From assembly GCA_031255855.1 (NCBI GenBank), contig JAIRRS010000033.1, positions 1-64,000 on the forward strand: 64,000 bases of DNA. Reading direction: 5' to 3'. This document shows, in pieces, positions 57,117 through 64,000 of the stretch. Position numbers and translations under genes: made by a program. Under the pieces are notes generated by a model. That model ran no database searches and was not told the origin of the DNA. It saw only the letters and a list, made by a program, of their open reading frames with translations. Within the stretch, counting starts at the first letter, position 1, and each line of letters starts with the position of its first letter. This DNA comes from Tannerellaceae bacterium (lineage in GTDB: Bacteria > Bacteroidota > Bacteroidia > Bacteroidales > Tannerellaceae).

Positions 57117-60100
57117 ATGAAATTATTCGAAAAAAACACACCAAGTAGCGCGACTAGGTTTACAATCTTATTTTTAATAATCTCTTTCATCGGCTTCACA
57201 ACAAAAATGACAGCCCAGAAAGTATCCATTTCAGCCCAAAATACAAAAGTTGAAAACATATTGGAGTCGATTACCCGGCAGACCGGACTTAATATCGCTT
57301 ATAGCAGGCAAATTGTTAATTTGGACAGGCGCCTCGACATCAATCTTACAGACGCGGAACTCAATGTAGTACTGGAAAAAGTGATCGCCGGAACAAAGCT
57401 TGGTTATGAAGTTAAAAACGGCAAAATTTATCTTTTTGAAAAAGACAGTAAAGGTATTGAACAATCAACACAGCAAAAAATAACCGTTTCCGGGACCGTT
57501 GTCGATAATTTCGGAGATCCCGTCATTGGCGCAAATGTTGTGGAAAAAGGGACAGTCAATGGTACGACAACAGATCTCGACGGTAACTTTTTTCTGTCGA
57601 TCGCTGAGAATGCGACACTGGATATATCCTACATCGGATATATGCCGCAAAACGTACCGGTAGACGGAAAAACGTCTATTAAAATCACTTTATTTGAAGA
57701 TTCACAACAACTGGAGGAAGTTGTTGTGGTCGGATACGGCGTTCAAAAGAAAAGAGACCTGACCGGCGCCATATCTTCCGTGAAAATGGACGATACTCCC
57801 GTAGGGACTTTTTCTTCCATAAGCCACGCATTGTCAGGCAAAGCAGCCGGTTTGCATGTTGTGCAAAACAGTGCACAGGTAGGTGGCGGTACAACGTTCC
57901 GTATCCGGGGAGCCACTTCAATCAATGCCAGCAATGATCCGCTTTTCATTATCGACGGGTTTCCCGTTTCATCATCGGGAGATTTGTCGTCCGGCAACCG
58001 TTACGACTCCGGAAGCACAGACAATATATTAGGTTCCATAAACCCAAACGACATCGAATCCATTGAAGTATTGAAAGACGCCAGCGCGACAGCCATCTAC
58101 GGTTCACGGGCCGGAAACGGGGTAATCATTATAACGACCAAAAGAGGAAAGAAAATGAAACCCCAGGTTTCTTATTCAGGAAATTTTTCCGTACAAAACA
58201 TGAAAAACGGATATAAAATGTTGAATGCTCCTGAATATATGCGACAACGGAATCACGACGATTATGAAAAGTGGATGAAAACCAACGGACAAGGCGTGTA
58301 TGCCGATTATATTACCCCTAATCCGTCGCCCGCTGCGTTCAAACCAAGATATACGGATGAAGAAATTGCAGCCGCGAAAACGACGGATTGGTTTGACGAA
58401 GTCACACGCGGAGGAATCATGCATTCGCATAATGTCTCTTTAATGGGAGGATCGGAAACTACGCAATACCTGGCTTCCGTCAATTATTTCTCTCAAAAAG
58501 GAATTGTTAAGAATAATAACATGGATCGATTCACCATGAAAGTGAACCTGGACCAGGAAATTTCCAACTATGTCAAAGCCGGATTTTCCTTTCACTTAAG
58601 CAGGAATAATCTGGACAACGTGGCATTAGGGTCAGACGAGTGGGAAAACTCCGGCGTTCTTTCCTCTGCCTTGCGTTTCGACCCCAGCGTTCCTGTGTAC
58701 AACAGCAACGGGGAATACTCAAAATTCCCGGACATGGGGCAGTATCCCAATCCTGTTTCACTTCTTGATATTAAAGATAAAACGATCAAAGACAGGATTC
58801 TGGCATCCTCCTACATACAGGTGGAACCGGTCAAAGGGCTGATTTTAAAATCTACCCTGGGCTTCGACCGCAGATACGACAAACGTAAAAATTATATTCC
58901 GAACTCAACCATGTACGGAGCATCCGTAGGCGGCAATGCCAACATTTATCAACGGGATAATAACGACTATCTATTTGACGCGACGGCCACCTATATGAAA
59001 GATTTTGGGAACCACAGCCTCACCGCTTTAGTGGGATATTCGTACCAGCAGTTTAACACGGAAAGGATGAACGCGGGAAACACAGATTTTCCTACCGACG
59101 GATTTATTTATAATAACCTCGAAGCAGGAGCAGGAGCCAAACCCACCGTTGGGTCGAGTGCGAACAAAAATGCTTTGGGCTCTTATTTCGGAAGGATAAA
59201 TTATTCTTATTTAGGCAAATATCTTCTGACAGCGACATTCCGCGCCGATGGCGAGTCTAACTTTGATCCAGATCATCGATGGGGCTATTTCCCCTCTTTT
59301 TCGGCAGGATGGCGTTTCAGCGACGAAAAGTTCATGGAATCCATTTCCCATATTCTTTCCAATGGTAAATTAAGGGCAAGCTACGGACAAACGGGAAACT
59401 CCAGCGTAGGATACCGGATTCTGGATTATTATGGTGTTGGCAACAGCTATGTTTTCGGAAATGCAGGATATGTCGGAACAGCTACTCAAGCCATCGGGAA
59501 CAGAAAGCTTACATGGGAAACCACCACTGAATTCAACCTGGGGCTGGACCTTGGATTCATTAATAATCGTATCACCTTCTCTATGGAATATTACAACCGG
59601 GTGATTTCAAATTTGCTAGTGACAGACAAAAAGCTGCCTTCCTACAACGAAATAAAACAAATCGCGGCAAACATCGGAAAAACACAAGGCAAAGGATTTG
59701 AATTTACGCTTAATACGGTGAATGTGACCAATAAGAATTTCGAATGGACCACAGACGTAACTGTATATACCTACAGAGACCGCTGGAAAGAACGCGATCC
59801 GAAGTGGACGCCCGCGGCCTATCACTCCATAGACGATCCGATCCGCGCTATTTATGTATATGCATCCGACGGTATATTGCAGGCAGGCGAAAGCGCTCCG
59901 GCATGGCAACCCGCTCTGGTTCCGGGTCAGATTAAACTGAAAAACCTGAAAGATGAAGAAAGTAAAATGAATGTGCTGGATCAATACGACCGGATATTAT
60001 TAGGTTCCAGAGATCCGGAATTTAATTTCGGGTTCAACAATTCGTTCAGATATAAACATTTCGACATGAATATTTATCTGTATGGCGAGGTTGGTCGCTG

Positions 60101-60500
60101 GAGAGGCCCCAGTTACTATGACAGGTGGACGGCCGGCTACACAGGAAATCCGATCAACCCGTCAAGGCAAACACTAAACGCGTGGGCGCATGATAATACA
60201 AACGCGAAGGTACCGAGCGTTATCCAAAGTTCGTACGAAGCAGGCGATTTTTACTATAAAAAGATCAACTACCTGCGTTGCCGTAATATCACATTAGGAT
60301 ATAATATTCCGAATACACAGAAGTTTATCAAGAACATACGCTTATCCGCCACGGTAAACAATCCATTCACATTCACAAACTGGAGCGGTGTAGATCCTGA
60401 AACAGAGCTGGATGCAAGTTCCTCAAAGGAAGGAGATACCAAGGCGTATGCATATCCTAATGTGACCACTTTTAGTTTTGGTGTTGACATTACATTCTAA
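57117..60500 (+). CDS. susC-like: SusC-family transporter with STN signalling domain
   Basis: A 1127-residue protein. After a signal peptide (cut near MTAQ, residue 33) come an STN domain (about 38-110), a CarboxypepD_reg-like domain (about 122-200), the region LEEVVVVGYGVQKKRDLTGAI, plug and barrel ending SFGVDITF. The STN domain marks it as the signalling partner of the FecR/ECF pair upstream. It imports an unknown glycan or oligosaccharide. The 237 bp upstream contain no gene. Confidence 0.93.
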   Translation: MKLFEKNTPSSATRFTILFLIISFIGFTTKMTAQKVSISAQNTKVENILESITRQTGLNIAYSRQIVNLDRRLDINLTDAELNVVLEKVIAGTKLGYEVKNGKIYLFEKDSKGIEQSTQQKITVSGTVVDNFGDPVIGANVVEKGTVNGTTTDLDGNFFLSIAENATLDISYIGYMPQNVPVDGKTSIKITLFEDSQQLEEVVVVGYGVQKKRDLTGAISSVKMDDTPVGTFSSISHALSGKAAGLHVVQNSAQVGGGTTFRIRGATSINASNDPLFIIDGFPVSSSGDLSSGNRYDSGSTDNILGSINPNDIESIEVLKDASATAIYGSRAGNGVIIITTKRGKKMKPQVSYSGNFSVQNMKNGYKMLNAPEYMRQRNHDDYEKWMKTNGQGVYADYITPNPSPAAFKPRYTDEEIAAAKTTDWFDEVTRGGIMHSHNVSLMGGSETTQYLASVNYFSQKGIVKNNNMDRFTMKVNLDQEISNYVKAGFSFHLSRNNLDNVALGSDEWENSGVLSSALRFDPSVPVYNSNGEYSKFPDMGQYPNPVSLLDIKDKTIKDRILASSYIQVEPVKGLILKSTLGFDRRYDKRKNYIPNSTMYGASVGGNANIYQRDNNDYLFDATATYMKDFGNHSLTALVGYSYQQFNTERMNAGNTDFPTDGFIYNNLEAGAGAKPTVGSSANKNALGSYFGRINYSYLGKYLLTATFRADGESNFDPDHRWGYFPSFSAGWRFSDEKFMESISHILSNGKLRASYGQTGNSSVGYRILDYYGVGNSYVFGNAGYVGTATQAIGNRKLTWETTTEFNLGLDLGFINNRITFSMEYYNRVISNLLVTDKKLPSYNEIKQIAANIGKTQGKGFEFTLNTVNVTNKNFEWTTDVTVYTYRDRWKERDPKWTPAAYHSIDDPIRAIYVYASDGILQAGESAPAWQPALVPGQIKLKNLKDEESKMNVLDQYDRILLGSRDPEFNFGFNNSFRYKHFDMNIYLYGEVGRWRGPSYYDRWTAGYTGNPINPSRQTLNAWAHDNTNAKVPSVIQSSYEAGDFYYKKINYLRCRNITLGYNIPNTQKFIKNIRLSATVNNPFTFTNWSGVDPETELDASSSKEGDTKAYAYPNVTTFSFGVDITF

Positions 60501-60518
60501 TCATAAAAATACACAAAC

Positions 60519-62042
60519 ATGAAAAAGATAAATACATATATAATCGGATTTGTCCTGCTATTAATCGGTTTGCAGGGATGCGAACTTGAAACGGAAGTGT
60601 TTAATGCCATTTATCCGGATATGTATCCGAAAACGGAACGTGACGTCCGCGACCTGGTCACATCAAATGCCTACGGAGGATTCCGCAACAATGGTTATGA
60701 TGGCATATTCAATGTGGCAACCGGCGTTTTCATTACATCCGATATCGCCACCGATTACGGATACTGCTCGTGGGGAGGAAACGTTTGGGAACCGCTTGAA
60801 TTTGGCCGGTGGGTGCCCCAGGAAAGCCGTAACACTACAAAAATCTGGGAATATACCAATGAAATAAGCAAAATGACATTGACCTTGAACCGTATTTCCG
60901 GTGTACAAATAAATGAAACGCTGAAAAACCGCTATATGGCGGAATTACGTTGCGCACGGGGTTTTATGGCATTCATCATCTATGATATGCATGGCCCTAT
61001 CATTCTTGCAGACCTGGAAACGCTGAAGAATCCTCAGGAAGAAAAAATATTGTCACGCATTTCGGAAGAAGAAACAAGAAATTTCATTGTCACCGAACTG
61101 ACAGAAGCCGCCCAACACCTTCCTTACAGCTACCCCAAAGGGGATACTGATAATGGCCGCTTTACCAAAGGATTATGCCATATGATATTGCTAAAATTCT
61201 ACATGATGACCCATCAATGGGACAAAGCGATAGCGGAAGGACGCGAACTGCAAAAACCGGAATACGGATATGCGCTTGTTACAGATAAAGGGACGGAAGC
61301 GTCTGCCTATGCCAATATCTTTACGCAGGCCAATGAGAAAAACGAAGAGACAATCTGGGCTGTTAACAGTCTGACCGGTTATCAGACACACTTGTGGTAT
61401 CCCCATGTTTTACCCAGCAATATTAATACATTCAACGGTGGATGGGGCGGCTACAAAATGACCTGGAAATTTTTCAAAACATTCGAAAAGGGAGATCAAC
61501 GTAAAGAGACGATTATCCATGAATATATGACAAAAGACAGTATCGTATACAATGAAGAAAACAAAGGATCGGGAGCCAACTCACTTGAAGAAGGCGTATT
61601 TCCGATTAAATATAAAATCGAACCGTCCAATAATGTCGGCGACCAGTGCCAGACTGACTGGATTGTATACCGCTACGCAGACGCGATTACACTATTGGCG
61701 GAAGCAATTGTCAGACAAAGTGGTAATGTTTCGCAAGAAGCAATTGAACTGCTGAACATGGTACGCACGCGAGCCGGATTAGACGCTTATACGGCAAGCT
61801 CTTTCAAGAATGACCGCGACTTTCTGGATAAACTGTTGATGGAACGCGCCCATGAGCTATATTATGAAGGTTGCCGCCGCCAGGATTTGATACGGGACGG
61901 CTCGTATGTTGAAGCAATGAGACAAAAATGTATAGATTACGGGCAAACTCCCGTCATCAATGAAAATTATCACAAATTCCCGCTTCCCGAATCCATCATC
62001 ATTGAAGGACAAAGAAACATAGAGCAAAATCCGGGATATTAA
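60519..62042 (+). CDS. susD-like: SusD/RagB-family lipoprotein
   Basis: A 507-residue lipoprotein (signal ending LQGC, Cys21) with the SusD helical fold: MAELRCARGFMAFIIYDMHGPIILAD near 147, YRYADAITLLAEAIVRQSGN near 385, and a C-terminal LLMERAHELYYEGCRRQDLIRDG. It is the surface partner of the SusC gene 18 bp upstream. It is followed by a strong terminator, so no enzyme genes are co-transcribed. Confidence 0.92.
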   Translation: MKKINTYIIGFVLLLIGLQGCELETEVFNAIYPDMYPKTERDVRDLVTSNAYGGFRNNGYDGIFNVATGVFITSDIATDYGYCSWGGNVWEPLEFGRWVPQESRNTTKIWEYTNEISKMTLTLNRISGVQINETLKNRYMAELRCARGFMAFIIYDMHGPIILADLETLKNPQEEKILSRISEEETRNFIVTELTEAAQHLPYSYPKGDTDNGRFTKGLCHMILLKFYMMTHQWDKAIAEGRELQKPEYGYALVTDKGTEASAYANIFTQANEKNEETIWAVNSLTGYQTHLWYPHVLPSNINTFNGGWGGYKMTWKFFKTFEKGDQRKETIIHEYMTKDSIVYNEENKGSGANSLEEGVFPIKYKIEPSNNVGDQCQTDWIVYRYADAITLLAEAIVRQSGNVSQEAIELLNMVRTRAGLDAYTASSFKNDRDFLDKLLMERAHELYYEGCRRQDLIRDGSYVEAMRQKCIDYGQTPVINENYHKFPLPESIIIEGQRNIEQNPGY

Positions 62043-62063
62043 AATCCGGCCGCATAACGTATG

Positions 62064-62097
62064 AAAGGGGTGGTTCTTACGGCCACCCCTTTTATTT
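62064..62097 (+). terminator. Intrinsic terminator after susD-like gene
   Basis: AAAGGGGTGG (62064-62073) pairs perfectly with CCACCCCTTT (62083-62092), followed by TTATTTTAT. It ends the ECF/FecR/SusC/SusD unit. Confidence 0.88.
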
Positions 62098-62115
62098 TAT
62101 AAATATCCTATGAAT

Positions 62116-62403
62116 TTATGACGAATATTTCCGATCGACTAGTTCTAACGCGCCGCACTTGCACACAATAATGCAATCTTTACAAGCTGTACATCTATCG
62201 GGATATTTCAACGTGACAAGCTTGTTCACTTCACCGGTTGCCATTTCCAATGCCTTGTGGCGGCATTTTTTCACACAACGTCGACATCCTATACAGTTAT
62301 TCTCAATAACATGGATAATTTTACTTTTCGCACGTTTATTCCTAAAGTAGCTAAGGGTGATAATGAGCAAAACAACACCTGAGGTAATTATGTATGTTGT
62401 CAT
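62116..62403 (-). CDS. Small membrane-anchored 2[4Fe-4S] ferredoxin
   Basis: About 95 residues from the ATG at 62403; a longer reading from 62574 would overlap the AraC gene and is less likely. An N-terminal membrane helix (about 4-20) is followed by two four-cysteine clusters: CIGCRRCVKKC and, about 24 residues later, CTACKDCIIVC. It should carry electrons at the inner membrane. There is no partner oxidoreductase in the window. It starts 85 bp after the AraC-type regulator on the same strand, so the two may be co-transcribed. Confidence 0.82.
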   Translation of the reverse strand: MTTYIITSGVVLLIITLSYFRNKRAKSKIIHVIENNCIGCRRCVKKCRHKALEMATGEVNKLVTLKYPDRCTACKDCIIVCKCGALELVDRKYSS

Positions 62404-62488
62404 CTTGTTTTCAACTATTTTTATTGTATCTGCAAAAGTATTGAGATGAGATTGAACGAAAGATAGAAAATGCAGGGAAGATATTGGA

Positions 62489-63364
62489 CTATTCGTGGAA
62501 TTTGAGACGTAACGCGATAGCTGACATTCCAATAGTTTTAGAAAACAAACGAGAAAAATAGGTGTGGTCTTCATAGCCTAAGACAAAGGCTATTTCTTTT
62601 ACATCAAGGTTGGTGTAGTATAATAAACGCTTAGCTTCCAAAATCACTTGCTGATGTATCCAATAGCTTACAGGGAAACCCGTGACACTCTTAACAGACT
62701 TATTAAGATGGGAAAGTGAGTAATTCAGCCTTTTCGCGTATTCAGAAGGACTTTTTATCGTTTTAAAGTTTTCCGACAACATTTTCTTAAACTGATACGT
62801 AATCAGCGCCGATCTTGATTTGTTGCGTTCCAAGTTCTCGTCTTTGCTATACTGTTCGGCAATAATTCCTATAAAAACATTTGCAAGACTTGAAATAATA
62901 GCATTGCTAAATACCGTTGAAGGAGTCTGCATCGCGGAGTCGAGTAAATAAGCCGTTTTGTTCATTCTTGTCATTACATCTCTATTCAAACGAATTGGTT
63001 TTTGAGTGGGAAATATCCATTCAAACAGGTTTTTATAATCATTTTCAACCAGCATTGCATCAATAGCCAAAAACCAACCTTTTACATCCCGGATGGAAGA
63101 AATAAAATGTACCTGGCCAGGACGGATATAAAAAACGGTTCCATCTTCACATCCTGTCTCTCTGAAATCTACCGTAAATACAGCATTGCCCGTTTCCAAA
63201 AATAAAAAAATATAATAGTCATCCCGATGAATTTCACTTTTTCTCGACTCCATCCTGATTTCGACATAGTCATCCATTAACTCCATATAGCTAAATTCTA
63301 TACCAAGTGGAGATTGAACGTCCATTCGGTGAACAGGGATTATCGACTGTCTTTTCTGTTTCAT
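62489..63364 (-). CDS. AraC-family transcriptional regulator
   Basis: About 291 residues from the ATG at 63364 (a TTG at 63373 is less likely). An N-terminal cupin-like sensor (DDYYIFLFLETGNAVFTVDFRETGCEDGTVFYIRPGQVHFI, near 44-85) precedes two C-terminal helix-turn-helix motifs (SPSEYAKRLNYSLSHLNKSVKSVTG and VKEIAFVLGYEDHTYFSRLFSKTIG). It may control the adjacent ferredoxin gene or, from its place at the end of the SusC/SusD locus, bind the 22-bp-spaced repeats upstream of the ECF sigma gene. That link is inference. Confidence 0.85.
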   Translation of the reverse strand: MKQKRQSIIPVHRMDVQSPLGIEFSYMELMDDYVEIRMESRKSEIHRDDYYIFLFLETGNAVFTVDFRETGCEDGTVFYIRPGQVHFISSIRDVKGWFLAIDAMLVENDYKNLFEWIFPTQKPIRLNRDVMTRMNKTAYLLDSAMQTPSTVFSNAIISSLANVFIGIIAEQYSKDENLERNKSRSALITYQFKKMLSENFKTIKSPSEYAKRLNYSLSHLNKSVKSVTGFPVSYWIHQQVILEAKRLLYYTNLDVKEIAFVLGYEDHTYFSRLFSKTIGMSAIALRLKFHE

Positions 63365-63491
63365 ACTACGCAAAGATATTCATTTCAAAACATATAAAGT
63401 TGCATTTCCCCACTTAGATTAAAAGAGGAAGATTGGCTAAATAATATAAAATTTAATCAGGGATTAGTACGCATTTTAAAGAATAAACTTG

Positions 63492-63499
63492 TATTTTTG
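63492..63499 (+). promoter_or_regulatory. topB promoter -7 box
   Basis: TATTTTTG matches TAnnTTTG and lies 24 bp before the topB ATG. A clear -33 TTTG is not seen. Confidence 0.5.
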
Positions 63500-63523
63500 T
63501 CCCCTGCATTTAATAGTTTTTTG

Positions 63524-64000
63524 ATGAAAGTATGCATCGCCGAAAAGCCCAGTGTGGCTCGCGAGATTGCCGAAATACTTGGGGCTACCAAAAGAATGAC
63601 TGGTTATATCGAAGGAAACGGCTATCAGGTTACTTGGACATTCGGACACCTCTGCACATTAAAAGAGCCTCATGACTATGCGATAGAATGGAAGCGCTGG
63701 AACCTGTCTTCCCTGCCGATGATTCCTCCGCGTTTCGGTATTAAACTTATCGACAATCCTACCTACGAACAACAATTTAAAATCATTGAAAGGCTCATGC
63801 AACATGCCGAAATGGTAATCAACTGTGGCGATGCCGGACAGGAAGGAGAGTTGATCCAACGGTGGGTGATGCAGAAAGCAGGCTGTAAATGCCCTGTTTA
63901 TCGCCTTTGGATTTCATCGCTTACGGAAGATGCTATCCGGGAAGGATTTCAAAAACTGAAAGACGAAAAGGAGTTTACAACACTGTATCAGGCAGGGCTT
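63524..64000 (+). CDS. topB: DNA topoisomerase III, N-terminal part (runs off window)
   Basis: The first 159 codons of a type IA topoisomerase, open to the window edge. MKVCIAEKPSVAREIAEILGA is the Toprim-domain start; VTWTFGHLCTLKEP, and CGDAGQEGELIQRWV with the metal-binding acidic residues, are standard for TopB. The Tyr of the active site lies beyond the window. It is divergent from the AraC gene, with 159 bp between. Confidence 0.93.
   Translation, partial: MKVCIAEKPSVAREIAEILGATKRMTGYIEGNGYQVTWTFGHLCTLKEPHDYAIEWKRWNLSSLPMIPPRFGIKLIDNPTYEQQFKIIERLMQHAEMVINCGDAGQEGELIQRWVMQKAGCKCPVYRLWISSLTEDAIREGFQKLKDEKEFTTLYQAGL

Noticed and set aside
57231..59984. Several short minus-strand frames under the second susC
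   Set aside because: They are antisense shadows without motifs, and the plus-strand gene is intact.

Overview
The window comes from a member of the Bacteroidales (Bacteroides/Parabacteroides-like). The reasons are two SusC/SusD pairs, promoter boxes of the TAnnTTTG type, a short primary sigma factor beginning [11 protein letters not shown]21 remnants, and a beta-mannobiose epimerase/GH130 phosphorolysis pathway of the kind characterised in Bacteroides fragilis. The genus is not certain. No rRNA, tRNA or CRISPR array was seen.

Region 1 (1-1140) is accessory debris: two small overlapping unknown genes and a decayed IS21-family element (22-bp-spaced end repeats plus an IstB fragment with its Walker A motif). 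Region 2 (1146-19240, all minus strand) is a complete beta-mannan utilisation locus. Its order of transcription is AraC-type regulator, SusC, SusD, a small TIG-domain surface lipoprotein, GH26 mannanase, an internal terminator, a GH2 mannosidase-like enzyme with discoidin domains, GH5, a CE7 deacetylase, GH130 mannosylglucose phosphorylase, a GPH sugar symporter and mannobiose 2-epimerase. The logic is: deacetylate and cut mannan at the surface, import oligosaccharides, epimerise mannobiose to mannosylglucose, and split it phosphorolytically.

Region 3 (19344-23671) has a lone TonB-dependent barrel protein, a 0.8-kb AT-rich gap with 22-bp-spaced repeats, and a membrane acyltransferase. Region 4 (23672-42319, minus strand, about 18.6 kb) is the most striking part. 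It is a tightly packed operon that starts with two giant iterative polyketide/PUFA-synthase-like proteins. The first is NMO-NMO-KS-AT-ACP-KR and the second is KS-AT-DH-PPTase. They are followed by a free acyl carrier protein, an alpha/beta hydrolase, two MacB/FtsX-type permeases without an ATPase, a periplasmic adaptor, a TolC-type outer membrane protein and a MATE exporter. It reads as a self-contained biosynthesis-and-export cluster for an unknown lipid or polyketide, and it is visibly more AT-rich than the mannan locus.

Region 5 (42648-54805) is mostly housekeeping: cysteine desulfidase, an ABM-domain lipoprotein, an MltF-like transglycosylase, RlmD, a GH125 alpha-mannosidase with a twin-arginine signal, the primary sigma factor, a DegP/HtrA protease, RNase P RNA, a YihY-family membrane protein, and MetY. 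MetY has a leader holding a small ORF that ends Met-Cys-Cys inside a hairpin. Region 6 (55096-63364) is an ECF sigma/FecR anti-sigma/SusC(STN)/SusD system with no enzymes of its own. It is preceded by three 11-bp repeats spaced exactly 22 bp apart, and followed by a small ferredoxin and an AraC regulator. The window ends inside topB.
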